Part shown: positions 14,801 to 22,103 of the stretch, in pieces | How the letters are laid out: each line of letters opens with the position of its first letter | Position numbering within the stretch: the first letter of the stretch is position 1 | NCBI GenBank assembly: GCA_036380435.1 | Contig: DASVES010000238.1 | Span: forward strand, 1 to 24,827 | Direction of reading: 5' to 3' | DNA: 24,827 nucleotides | Source of the DNA: DASQDT01 sp036380435 | GTDB taxonomy: Bacteria; Acidobacteriota; Blastocatellia; Pyrinomonadales; Pyrinomonadaceae | The notes under the pieces: model-generated | What the model saw: the letters and a program-made list of their open reading frames with translations, nothing else | The model's database searches: none | Told to the model about the DNA's origin: nothing | Program-made: the position numbers and the translations under genes

Positions 14801-16871
14801 GATCGACAACAACCCGGGCGTCATCACTTCCGTAAACGGGGCAATCAACGTGGTGGCTAACGGCGCTTGCACGACGCCGACGCTGGCGCCCAGCACCATC
14901 GAAATCACTAAGACGGAGAGCGTCCCCAGCGAGATAGGAAAGCGCGGCGCACATGCGACGGAGGACGCCACGCCGACAAGCAGCATGGGCGGCGTCACCA
15001 GCCGTCCGTTCGTCTCGATGCCGAGCAAGCAAGCGGCGGCCCCGGCCGCCTCTGCCCCCGCCTCCCCGGCGACGCTTGCGGCCCCCGCGCCCGTGGCGCT
15101 TGGCGGCGGCGGCGACGAAGAGGCCGAGACGCCTGCGTCCGGCCCCAACTCCGTCGGCGACCCGCTCGGTTCGGGCGGCACCGTCTCGGTCAACATCGGC
15201 ACCCTCGCCCCCGGCGACTCGGTCACGATCACCTTCCAGGTGGTCATCGACAACCCGTTCACCGGCAACCCCGCGCAGGTGTCGAACCAGGGCACAGTCT
15301 CCGGCTCTAACTTCGCCAACGTCTTAACGGACGATCCATCGGTGGGCGGCTCGGCGGACCCGACCGTCACGCTCATCGCCGTCCCGCCCGACGTCTTCAT
15401 CCGCGACGGGCGCATCGCCGAGCCGGCCACGGGTTCGGCCAACATGATCTTCACCGTCGTGCTCTCGGCGCCCGCCACCGGCGCCTTGACCGTCAACTTC
15501 ACCACGGCCGACGAGCCGGCCGGGCCGGGCAAGGCCGTCGCCGGGGCTGACTACACGACGACGAGCGGCTCGGTCGTCTTCGCCGCCGGGGAGAACCTCA
15601 AGACCATCTCGGTGCCGGTGCTCTCGGACGCCAGCGCCGAGCCGGACGAGACCTTCCTCGTCAACCTCACGGGGGCGACCGGCAGCTTCACCGCCATCCT
15701 CGACAATCAGGCCGTGGGCACCATCACGGTGAACGCGCCGGGCACCTTCCTCATCTCGGAGGTGCGCACTTCGGGTCCGGGCGGCGCGGGCGACGACTAC
15801 GTCGAGGTCTACAACAACTCCGACACGCCGCTCACGGTGCAGACCACCGACGGCTCGGCCGGTTACGCCGTCGTCGCGACCAACAACGGCTGCTCGGGTG
15901 ATCCCGTCATCCTCGGCATCATCCCGAACACGACGGTCATCCCGGCCAGGGGCCACTTCCTGTTCGTCGGGCCGACCTACTCACTCACCGCGGTGGCCGC
16001 GGGCAATCTGACGCTGACGGCGGGGATCAACGACGACGCCAACGTCGGTCTGTTCTCGACCAGCACGCTCATTAACCTCTCGTCCGTGGCCAAGCTCGAC
16101 GGCGTCGGCTTCGGCCTGAACACGGCCGACCTCTGTGACCTCATACGCGAGGGCGCGACGCTGCCGACCGCTCAGGGCAGCACGCAGCAGTACGCCTTCG
16201 TGCGCGAGTTCACCCTGGTGGCCGTCAACGTGCCGACGCCGACCGACGCCAACGACAACGCCACGGACTTCACCGTGGTGTCGACGACGGCGTCGACGCC
16301 GGTGAGCGCGGCCATCACGGCGCCGACTTTGGGAGCGCCGGGGCCGCAGAACATGGCGTCGCCGAAGCTGAAGAAGTACTCGCAGGTCGGGGTGCAGTAT
16401 CTCGACCCGACGGTGGCGCCCAACCTCGCCCCGAACCGCGTGCGCAAGGGCTGCGCCACTCCCGGAGTCGAGGAGTGCCTGCCTAACCGCTCGGCGCAGG
16501 GTACGATGCATTTGCGCCGCACGTTCACCAACAACACGGGCGGCCCCATTTCGCAACTGCGGTTCCGCGTCTACGACATCACCGGGTTCCCGGTGACGGT
16601 CGCGGGCGACGCCGACATGCGCTTGATCAACGCGCCGCAGGTGACTGGGGTGACAGGGCCGTCAATCGGGACGGTGACGGTCGAGGCGACGACGCTGGAT
16701 GGGCCGACCCAGACGACGTTCGGCGGGGGTCTGAACTCGTCGGTGACGGCCGGGATCATCACGCTGGGCAACCAGCTCGGCAACGGCGCGTCGATCCACA
16801 TCAACTTCATGCTGGGCGTCCAGCAGACGGGCAACTATCGCGTCTTCGTCATCGTCGAGGCGCTGCCGTAA
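11850..16871 (+). CDS. Large secreted multidomain protein (DUF11 / parallel beta-helix / Calx-beta / lamin-tail-like)
   Basis: A 1673-residue exported protein. The start at 11850 is chosen because AAAGGA lies 9 nt upstream and a signal peptide follows (AYFAILISFFLVALPVTPVMA, cleavage near residue 35). In order: an Ala/Pro-rich linker; a DUF11-like domain (~88-150, DVDNDGKADQGDTIEYTVTI); a cadherin-like Ig segment (~152-260, SDGSFSYNPGPGFEGADNFF); a long right-handed parallel beta-helix with many N/G/S/T repeats (bases ~12640-14880); an Ala/Pro linker; a second DUF11-like half (~15170-15380); a Calx-beta domain (~15389-15735, GADYTTTSGSVVFAAGE and DASAEPDETFLVNL); a lamin-tail-like domain (~15739-16330, LISEVRTSGPGGAGDDYVEV); and a C-terminal beta domain (~16375-16868). 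Likely a cell-surface or released adhesin/exoprotein. No sortase motif or transmembrane end is seen. Monocistronic, with a strong hairpin after it. Confidence 0.85.
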   Translation: MKSLTAPAPHSNARAYFAILISFFLVALPVTPVMAASAASAAPVGSAKPRPEPIRSDFKSADSDAGGEAVPAEALGAPPVPAALAPVVTASKADSFPAGGDVDNDGKADQGDTIEYTVTINASGENATGVSFSDTIDGSTTLVPGSVTVTPVAINDSYIATGNVRIQVPAASGVLLSGDDDYLGAPAATLSGFGNALGNANGTAPGGTVTTTNGGTVILASDGSFSYNPGPGFEGADNFFYTLTNSAGSNVGQVTITVSDMIWFVNDDDPTPGGDGRLTNPFNCLVGAGCFDQVAADGAGDNIFLYSGSYTGGLTLLNNETLIGQGAGDTLANIAGITLAPHSDALPNTGGARPTVSAGSGNITLGTGNLLRGFNIGNSGAGAAISGTNFLALAVSEMTINGTGQALNLTNGTLNVSLDSITSTGGSKGVSLTTITGGSLTSGSTNVQTPSGVGVEVIGSVANVSFANTTVNGSGGTGVRLDNNTGNVSFADLDITPNSGQRALYATNNAISSGSITATSGTISTTNAVAVEITRASPTTSLSMALTSVSASGGTSGIVLQNTSGSFAVLGTTAGICGGSVTNTTNPAVAATVTAANTADCTGGTIQNMTADGIRLNNARNVSLTRMQIVNGAQSGIFGTAVNGFELISSFISNNGNAADEVGLKFTDVVNPGTVNGLVGTALNGANPTRIINSTVRQSGEFNVEVVNRTGTLTDLFVDGCQFTDTKLNAGPADADGFNVEMQNTAVATVRLQNSVFTNNFTQGAQLSAIDSANLTATVTSSTFTNNNEGFVCNHSGNSDLVCTVGGDTAAQGNHFEGEPGGAGTDTGALIVASTGSTGTVSASLTARIKHNHVTAANNQVNHSIIAFMSGVGTPGSVNISNNTVNHQVFGHAILVDTPDNAASPNFGVTANNNAVTNNAPGGHGVLVQARQNSTACVLIQNNTGTVAAGSSVARIRQNSVAGQNSTLNLKQGVSASNVATQVMIDNNPGVITSVNGAINVVANGACTTPTLAPSTIEITKTESVPSEIGKRGAHATEDATPTSSMGGVTSRPFVSMPSKQAAAPAASAPASPATLAAPAPVALGGGGDEEAETPASGPNSVGDPLGSGGTVSVNIGTLAPGDSVTITFQVVIDNPFTGNPAQVSNQGTVSGSNFANVLTDDPSVGGSADPTVTLIAVPPDVFIRDGRIAEPATGSANMIFTVVLSAPATGALTVNFTTADEPAGPGKAVAGADYTTTSGSVVFAAGENLKTISVPVLSDASAEPDETFLVNLTGATGSFTAILDNQAVGTITVNAPGTFLISEVRTSGPGGAGDDYVEVYNNSDTPLTVQTTDGSAGYAVVATNNGCSGDPVILGIIPNTTVIPARGHFLFVGPTYSLTAVAAGNLTLTAGINDDANVGLFSTSTLINLSSVAKLDGVGFGLNTADLCDLIREGATLPTAQGSTQQYAFVREFTLVAVNVPTPTDANDNATDFTVVSTTASTPVSAAITAPTLGAPGPQNMASPKLKKYSQVGVQYLDPTVAPNLAPNRVRKGCATPGVEECLPNRSAQGTMHLRRTFTNNTGGPISQLRFRVYDITGFPVTVAGDADMRLINAPQVTGVTGPSIGTVTVEATTLDGPTQTTFGGGLNSSVTAGIITLGNQLGNGASIHINFMLGVQQTGNYRVFVIVEALP

Positions 16872-16900
16872 CACGCGCGGCCGCGGGGCTGCTTAACCAC

Positions 16901-16944
16901 GAACGGGCCGCGCTGTCTCACTCGGGTGAGCGCGCGGCCCGTTC
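16901..16944. terminator. Strong hairpin after the large protein gene (probable terminator)
   Basis: A perfect 13-bp outer stem: GAACGGGCCGCGC (16901-16913) with GCGCGGCCCGTTC (16932-16944). An inner 5-bp stem CTCAC/GTGAG (16917-16921 and 16926-16930) closes a TCGG tetraloop. No T-run follows, so it may act as a transcript-end stabiliser or a factor-dependent terminator. Confidence 0.65.
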
Positions 16945-16950
16945 TCCTGA

Positions 16951-17018
16951 AGGCAAAAAGGTAAAAGGCAAAAAGTTAAAAACGGACTTTATCCTTTTGC
17001 CTTTATCCTTTGGCCCTT
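16951..17018. repeat. A/T-rich degenerate inverted repeat upstream of coaX
   Basis: An A-rich block (AAGGCAAAAAGG, TAAAAGGCAAAAAG) is followed by a T-rich block (ATCCTTTTGCC, TTTATCCTTTGG) that is its approximate reverse complement. The block contrasts sharply with the GC-rich surroundings and ends about 10 nt before the coaX ATG. It may contribute promoter or leader function, or be a spreading simple repeat. Confidence 0.6.
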
Positions 17019-17028
17019 CCGAAAACTC

Positions 17029-17856
17029 ATGCTTCTGGTCATCGATGTCGGGAACACCAACACGTCGCTCGGCGTCTACGAGGGCGAGCGGCTCGCCGCG
17101 CACTGGCGTCTGACGACGGCCCGCGAGCGCACCGTGGACGAGTACGGCGTCCATGCGCGCAATCTCTTCGCGCTCGCCGGCCTCGACTTCAAGGCCATCA
17201 CGGGCGTCTGCATCGCCTCGGTTGTGCCCCCACTCAACTTTACCCTCAAGCGGATGTCGGAAGACTACTTCCACCTCACGCCGCTCTTCATCGACCACGG
17301 AACAGACGCCGGCCTCGAAATCCTCTACGAGCCGCCCTCGGACGTGGGCGCCGACCGCATCGTTGACGCCGTCGCGGCGCTGTCGAAGTACGGCGCGCCC
17401 TGCATCGTCGTCGATTTCGGCACGGCCACCACCTTCGACGCCATCAACGGGCGCGGCCAGTATCTCGGCGGCGTCATCACGCCCGGCATCACCATCTCTT
17501 CCGACGCGCTGTTTGCGCGGGCCGCGCGTCTGCCGCGCGTCGAAATCCGCCGCCCCGAGCGCGTCATCGGTTCTTCCACAGTCGGCTCCATCCAGTCCGG
17601 CCTCTACTACGGCTACGCCGGCCTCGTCGATGGCATCCTCCGCCGCATGATCGACGAGCTGCGGGGCGAGGGAAGCGCCGAGGGTGAGCGCGTCCGCGTC
17701 GTCGCCACAGGGGGCCTGGCCCCGCTCATCGCCACGGCCTCCGAACTCATCGAGACCGTGGACGACACGCTCACGCTCGACGGACTGCGGCTGATTTATG
17801 GCCGAGTTCAAAGTTCAAAGTTCAAAGTTCAAAGCCCGGAAGCCGACACCGCATAA
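17029..17856 (+). CDS. coaX: Type III pantothenate kinase
   Basis: Cytosolic enzyme that phosphorylates pantothenate with ATP, the first step of coenzyme A synthesis. CoaX enzymes are not feedback-inhibited by CoA and need a monovalent cation. The 275-residue protein shows the ASKHA-fold motifs: DVGNTN phosphate loop (residues 6-11), VGADR with catalytic Asp109, DFGTATT (129-135), GGVITPG (147-153) and ATGG near the end of the fold. The natural family end is near TLDGLRLIYGR; the last ~18 residues are encoded by a heptamer repeat array (VQSSKFKVQS). No clear Shine-Dalgarno is seen before the ATG, which lies just after an A/T-rich repeat. coaX usually sits beside birA in related genomes; here birA is ~14 kb upstream. 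Confidence 0.95.
   Translation: MLLVIDVGNTNTSLGVYEGERLAAHWRLTTARERTVDEYGVHARNLFALAGLDFKAITGVCIASVVPPLNFTLKRMSEDYFHLTPLFIDHGTDAGLEILYEPPSDVGADRIVDAVAALSKYGAPCIVVDFGTATTFDAINGRGQYLGGVITPGITISSDALFARAARLPRVEIRRPERVIGSSTVGSIQSGLYYGYAGLVDGILRRMIDELRGEGSAEGERVRVVATGGLAPLIATASELIETVDDTLTLDGLRLIYGRVQSSKFKVQSPEADTA
17805..17834 (+). repeat. Heptamer tandem array (AGTTCAA)4 inside the coaX 3' end
   Basis: Four full copies of AGTTCAA plus AG run from 17805 to 17834 without error. They are read in the coaX frame and add a VQSSKFKVQS-type tail to the protein. A reverse-complement array is at 17919-17951, 84 bp away. Confidence 0.92.
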
Positions 17857-17918
17857 CGAGGCTGGCGCGCACGCCGCCCCCAAGTTTAAACTGCGAACCC
17901 GCGCGCCGGCGCCGCCCC

Positions 17919-17951
17919 GAACTTTGAACCTTGAACTTTGAACTTTGAACT
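17919..17951 (-). repeat. Inverted heptamer array (TTGAACT/TTGAACC) at the start of the next gene
   Basis: GAACT followed by TTGAACC, TTGAACT, TTGAACT and TTGAACT. It is the reverse complement of the array at 17805-17834. The two could fold into a stem of over 20 bp around an 84-nt GC-rich loop that contains the coaX stop codon. The last unit (17945-17951) supplies the TTG start codon of the following gene. Confidence 0.9.
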
Positions 17952-18733
17952 ACTTCAATTACTACACCGAGATCGAAGACACGTTCGTCAGGCGAAGGGG
18001 GAAGCACCTGCTTTTAAGCCCGCTCGACTGGGCGCTGATCGAGAGCTGGAGAACGATGGGCGTGCCGCTGCACGTCGCCCTGCGCGGCATCGAGAAATCG
18101 TTCGACTCCTACGAGGCTCGCCCGCGCAACCGCAGCGTCAAGTCTCTCTTCTACTGTCAGGAGGAGGTCGAGGCTCAGTACGCCGACTGGCTGGAGATGC
18201 AGCGGGGCGCGGCCGCCCTTCCGGGACAGACCGTCTCCGCCGACGGCGTCGTCACCGCTGCCGGGGCGACGGCGGAAGGTGAGGGCCGGGAGGTTGAGAC
18301 ATCAGCGCGTCTGCCGTTCCCGCGCGCCGTCATCGCCGGACACCTCGCGGAGAGCCGCGCCGCTGTCGAACGCGCAGCCGTTGAGCGACGCGGAGGGGCG
18401 GGGGCGGCGGGCGCCGACGAACTCTCCGAGGCATTGGAGCGCGTGTCCTCGCGTCTCTCGGAGCTAGAGCGCGACTTCGGCGCGGCGGCCCGCCCCGACG
18501 CCGAACAGCTTGAAGCCGCGCTCACCGACCTCGAAGGTCTCATCGACCGCGCCGTGCGCGCCGGCATCGGGGCCGACGCGCTCGCGTCCGCAAGGGCCGA
18601 AGCCGAGGGTCAGCTCCGGCCCTATCGCGCGCGCATGGACGTGGCCGTCTACGAGACGACGCTCGAAAACATTCTGGCGAAGGCGTTACGCGAACGCTTC
18701 CGCCTGCCTCGCCTGAGTCTGTTCCACCTTTAA
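17945..18733 (+). CDS. Conserved protein of unknown function, coaX-linked
   Basis: A 262-residue protein I recognise only as a type of conserved acidobacterial protein without a named domain. The conserved-looking N terminus is NYFNYYTEIEDTFVRRRGKH, then LLLSPLDWALIESWRTMGVP and HVALRGIEKSFDSYEARP. A low-complexity Ala/Glu/Arg-rich middle follows (~100-160), then a predicted coiled-coil/helical C terminus ending KALRERFRLPRLSLF. No signal peptide, membrane helix or metal motif is seen. The start must be the TTG at 17945 because a TGA lies two codons upstream and the next ATG is ~110 bp downstream, past the conserved N terminus. That TTG lies in the heptamer repeat and has no Shine-Dalgarno. 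It may be cotranscribed with coaX. Confidence 0.72.
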   Translation: MNYFNYYTEIEDTFVRRRGKHLLLSPLDWALIESWRTMGVPLHVALRGIEKSFDSYEARPRNRSVKSLFYCQEEVEAQYADWLEMQRGAAALPGQTVSADGVVTAAGATAEGEGREVETSARLPFPRAVIAGHLAESRAAVERAAVERRGGAGAAGADELSEALERVSSRLSELERDFGAAARPDAEQLEAALTDLEGLIDRAVRAGIGADALASARAEAEGQLRPYRARMDVAVYETTLENILAKALRERFRLPRLSLFHL

Positions 18734-18778
18734 ACCAAGGCCGCCCATCGGGGGCCGCCCGAAGGAGAGCGAAACGAA

Positions 18779-19183
18779 ATGGCAAACATGATGGTCAGGC
18801 GCGTCGGGGTGCTGTCTCTGGCGAAGATCAGCGGCATCGCCGGCGCGGGACTGGGTCTCATCATCGGGGTCATCTACGGGCTGCTGATCATGGTCATCGG
18901 GGCGACGGCGCTCGCCGGCCGCAACGGCCCCGGAGCCGGCTTCGGCATCGGGTTCGGCCTCCTGGTCATGATCATGGTGCCGGTCATGTACTCCATCTTC
19001 GCCTTCATCATCGGCGCCATCTACGCGCTCATCTACAACGTCGCCGCCGGCTTCGTCGGCGGCATCGAGCTGGAGCTTGAGCCGACGGACACCGGTTACA
19101 GCCAACCGCCCCCGCCGCCGCAGCAGCAGTGGGCGCCGCCTCCATACGGGCAGGCGTCGTCCGGGCCTTACGACGCGAGGTAG
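18779..19183 (+). CDS. Small membrane protein, DUF3566-like
   Basis: A 134-residue protein. After VRRVGVLSLAKISGIAG there are two or three hydrophobic segments (about residues 20-42 and 55-95), with the typical ending IYALIYNVAAGFVGGIELEL. The last ~30 residues are Pro/Gln-rich (PPPPPQQQW), probably an exposed tail. The first part resembles DUF3566-type membrane proteins of unknown function. AAGGAGAG precedes the ATG by about 9-11 nt. The stop TAG is immediately followed by the ATG of rlmD (TAGATG), so the two are probably cotranscribed and translationally coupled. Confidence 0.75.
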   Translation: MANMMVRRVGVLSLAKISGIAGAGLGLIIGVIYGLLIMVIGATALAGRNGPGAGFGIGFGLLVMIMVPVMYSIFAFIIGAIYALIYNVAAGFVGGIELELEPTDTGYSQPPPPPQQQWAPPPYGQASSGPYDAR

Positions 19184-20434
19184 ATGAAAGACCGCAGGTC
19201 ACGACAGAAGAGGGCGAAGCCGCATCCACAAGCCGTGAGCGCGGGCGCTCCGGCCGTGGGCGAGGAGTTCGAGGTCGAGGTCGAACGGATACTTCCGGGC
19301 GGCCTCGGCCTCGCCCACGCGGCCGGGCACACGCTCATGGTGGCGCTCTCGGCGCCCGGCGACCGCGCGCGCGTGTGCGTCCGACAGGTGCGAGGCCGCG
19401 TCGGGTTCGCTTCCATCGAGGAACTACTCTCGCCCGGCCCCGCTCGCACCGCACCGCCCTGCCCCTACTTCGGTCGCTGCGGCGGCTGCGACTTCCAGCA
19501 GCTCACCTACGAGGCACAGCTCGCCGCCAAGGTCGAGATCGTCCGCGACTGCCTGCGCCGCGTCGCGCGTCTCGAACCCCCCGCCGACATTCACATCACG
19601 CCCTCGCCCGACCCCTGGCGCTATCGCTCACGTGCCCAGTGGCAATACGACACGGCCTCCGGCGCGCTCGGCTACTTCGAGCGCGGCACGCACCGCGTCT
19701 GCGACGTGGTCGAATCCCCCGTCGTCATCCCGCCCCTGCAAGCCACGCTCGGCAGCCTGCGCGACGCCGAGCGCGACGGGTCTCTGAGCGCGAGCGTCGC
19801 GGAGTTCCACGCCGTCGCCGGCGACGAGGGAGTGGGACTTGCGCCCCCTGTCGAGGAGTCGCACGCGCGCGAGCAGACGCGCACCATCGGCGGCGAGCGT
19901 TACAGCTTCGACGCCGAGTGCTTCTTCCAGATCAACCACGCGCTCCTGGACGCGCTCGTCCGCGAGGGCCTGCGCGACGCCTCCGGCCACACGGCCCTCG
20001 ACCTCTACTGCGGCGTCGGCCTCTTCACGCTCCCGCTCGCGCGCCGCTTCACACGCGTCTGGGGTGTTGAGGGCAACGCCCGCGCCGCCCGCTTCGCGCG
20101 CCGCAACCTCGCCGACGCCGGTCTGGATAACGCGCGCGTCGAGACGGCCCCCGTCGGCCAGTGGCTCGCCCGCCGCATCAGTGAACCCTTCGCCGCCGAC
20201 TTCGTCCTCCTCGACCCGCCACGCGCCGGCGCCGACCCGCAGACGCTCGCCTCCCTCATCGCCCTCCGCCCCACCCGCATCTCCTACGTCTCCTGCGACC
20301 CCGCCACCCTCGCCCGCGACCTCCGCGCCCTCACGGAGCGCGGCTACCGCCTCGCCTCCGTCCACGCCTTCGACATGTTCCCCCAGACCCATCACGTCGA
20401 AACAGTCGTCCACCTCTCCAGGAGTGAGTACTAA
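19184..20434 (+). CDS. rlmD: 23S rRNA (uracil-5-)-methyltransferase, RlmD/RumA family
   Basis: SAM-dependent enzyme of the TrmA/RlmD family that makes 5-methyluridine in RNA; the RlmD subgroup acts on 23S rRNA U1939 and carries an iron-sulphur cluster. In the 416-residue protein a TRAM domain lies at ~25-85. Four cluster cysteines are visible (Cys93, Cys99, Cys102 in CPYFGRCGGC, and Cys173 in RVCDVV). Other motifs: FFQINH (247-252), SAM loop DLYCGVGLF (273-281), DPPRAG (344-349), the catalytic Cys371 in YVSCDPATLARDL and Glu406 in HHVETVV. The start directly abuts the upstream stop. Whether the target is U1939 or U747 cannot be told from sequence alone, so the gene symbol is provisional. Confidence 0.9.
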   Translation: MKDRRSRQKRAKPHPQAVSAGAPAVGEEFEVEVERILPGGLGLAHAAGHTLMVALSAPGDRARVCVRQVRGRVGFASIEELLSPGPARTAPPCPYFGRCGGCDFQQLTYEAQLAAKVEIVRDCLRRVARLEPPADIHITPSPDPWRYRSRAQWQYDTASGALGYFERGTHRVCDVVESPVVIPPLQATLGSLRDAERDGSLSASVAEFHAVAGDEGVGLAPPVEESHAREQTRTIGGERYSFDAECFFQINHALLDALVREGLRDASGHTALDLYCGVGLFTLPLARRFTRVWGVEGNARAARFARRNLADAGLDNARVETAPVGQWLARRISEPFAADFVLLDPPRAGADPQTLASLIALRPTRISYVSCDPATLARDLRALTERGYRLASVHAFDMFPQTHHVETVVHLSRSEY

Positions 20435-20587
20435 AAACCGTGCCGGGAGGCAAGACGCCGGACGAGTCGCTGTGGAAGAAAACAAACTTGAATGTATCCG
20501 AAGCGAAGGTAGAATGATTTAAGTCGGCAACCGTGGTGATGGGTCACACACTTCTAAACGACGGGGTAGCTTGCTCGGCAACTCGCT
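20435..20587. other. 153-bp gap between convergent genes
   Basis: Spacer between rlmD and the minus-strand transglutaminase-like gene. I see no gene and no clear hairpin-plus-T-run terminator. Confidence 0.4.
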
Positions 20588-21916
20588 CTATTGAAATGAC
20601 AACTGCCGGCCCGTGGCGATGTCAAAAATCACGTCGCGTTCTCTGGGCCGCTGGACGTGCTGGAATTGCTTGAGGCGCGCCTCCTCACGCACCCGGTCAA
20701 CGCCGATGCGGAAGCCGGGGACGGTGCCTTCGGCGATGAGCCAGGTTTGCCCTTCCCATTCGAGCGAGAGGCCGTTGCGCGCGGGGAAGCCGCCCTGCCG
20801 GACGGCGACCGTGATGTGGTCGGGCGTGTAGACGAACAGGTAGTCTTCGCCGAGCTGCTCCAGTAGCGAGCCGAGGAGGATGGCCTTGTTGCTGCAATCC
20901 GACTCTCCCGTCATCAAGACCTCGTTCGGCCTCTTCAACGTCTCGAAGTTGTAGCTGGCCGCGCGCAGGTCGTAGGTGATCTCGCGCGAGACGAAATCGA
21001 GCACGCGCTGCACGCGCGCCTCACGCGCGCCTTCGCCGTCCGCCGGGATGTCGTGCGTCAGCCCGCCCACGAAGCGGCGCAGCGAGGTCTCTTCGGGCCG
21101 CGCGACGAACGCGCCGTGGTTGGCGAAGACGACGGGCAGCCCCGCCCGGCTCTGTCCCGTCCGCGCGTGCATCCGCCCGCCGAAGATACTCTTGTTCTGG
21201 AGGAAGTCGCTCAACTCGCGCATATCGAGCGTGTAGATCGCTGACCCGAAGTGAAACTTGAGGACAGTCTCCGGATCGAACCTGACGTTATCCACCGGCG
21301 TCTTGAAGAAAAAGTGCTTTTCCGTCGAACGAACCAGCGAGTACTTGCCGAGGCGGAGCCGGCCCGCGCCGTCGTCCTCCGCCAGCACGACCTGCTTCAG
21401 GTCAACGATGAAGCGCGCGAGTATCGCCTCGAACGTCTCGCCCGTCTGGGACGGCGCGGGGGCCGAGAAGTAAAGCTCGCGCTCAGGCAGTTGCAGCATC
21501 TCCAGCCGCACGGGGCCGAGCACCTGCTCGACCACTCTCATCCCCGCGAAGCTGGGCTGTGCGAGATAGGAGAGCACCGTGTCGCGCGTGCGCTCGTCGA
21601 GACTGGGCGGGGCTAACTCCTTCAGCCTCGCCTCCACCATGCTGCCGCCCCGGCGCGAGTCGGCGCGCCGCTTGTAGATGGCCCACCCCGCGCCGCACAG
21701 TGCGACCGCGAAGACGACCACCAGAATTAGCTTCCATATACTCGAACCCGTCGGCACGTCGCGTCCGAGGGTGAGGACGGGGAAGTCGGGCCGCGCCGAT
21801 TCCGTCGCGCTCGCTTCGGGGTCGCCGCCGCCGACGAGCGGCACGCCGCAACGCTCGCAGACTTCGGCGCTCGGCCAACTGACGAGGCCGCAGCGGGGGC
21901 ATTTCGTGTTGCTCAT
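20588..21916 (-). CDS. Zinc-ribbon, single-TM, transglutaminase-like protein
   Basis: A 442-residue protein with an unusual order of parts. Residues 1-25 form a zinc ribbon (CPRC at 6-9 and CERC at 20-23). A single membrane helix lies at ~61-80 (WKLILVVVFAVALCGAGWAI). A large extracytoplasmic region follows, ending in a transglutaminase-like domain with candidate catalytic Cys341 (GESDCSNKAILLGSLLEQLG), His367 (TPDHITVAV) and an acidic third residue, Glu396 (WLIAEGT). Topology would be zinc ribbon in the cytoplasm and the protease/transglutaminase fold outside. GGAGAAATTA precedes the ATG, a good ribosome site. It is divergent from the peptidase gene. Substrate is unknown; most bacterial members of this fold are thiol proteases or peptide-bond-acting enzymes. 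Confidence 0.8.
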   Translation of the reverse strand: MSNTKCPRCGLVSWPSAEVCERCGVPLVGGGDPEASATESARPDFPVLTLGRDVPTGSSIWKLILVVVFAVALCGAGWAIYKRRADSRRGGSMVEARLKELAPPSLDERTRDTVLSYLAQPSFAGMRVVEQVLGPVRLEMLQLPERELYFSAPAPSQTGETFEAILARFIVDLKQVVLAEDDGAGRLRLGKYSLVRSTEKHFFFKTPVDNVRFDPETVLKFHFGSAIYTLDMRELSDFLQNKSIFGGRMHARTGQSRAGLPVVFANHGAFVARPEETSLRRFVGGLTHDIPADGEGAREARVQRVLDFVSREITYDLRAASYNFETLKRPNEVLMTGESDCSNKAILLGSLLEQLGEDYLFVYTPDHITVAVRQGGFPARNGLSLEWEGQTWLIAEGTVPGFRIGVDRVREEARLKQFQHVQRPRERDVIFDIATGRQLSFQ

Positions 21917-22103
21917 TAATTTCTCCGGTGGGATTGAGGTTCGCGTCCGCGCAGGGTGTTTGGATTTCGAAGACGTGAGGCGGCGCGCCGAACTTGCGAA
22001 ATGACTCTTCTGGGCGCGCCCCTGCGAAATATATCTCCCGAAAAAAGGCGCGTCAATATCAATCTAATTTCGACTCGTCCACCGTGCCCACTGCGCATCC
22101 TGC

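Noticed and set aside
13101..15032. Long minus-strand open frame of about 643 codons
   Set aside because: It is antisense to the beta-helix part of the large secreted protein, is Arg/Val-rich in the way typical of GC-rich shadow frames, and has no motif.
17805..17951. CRISPR array
   Set aside because: The units are 7-bp contiguous repeats without unique spacers; this is a simple tandem repeat pair.
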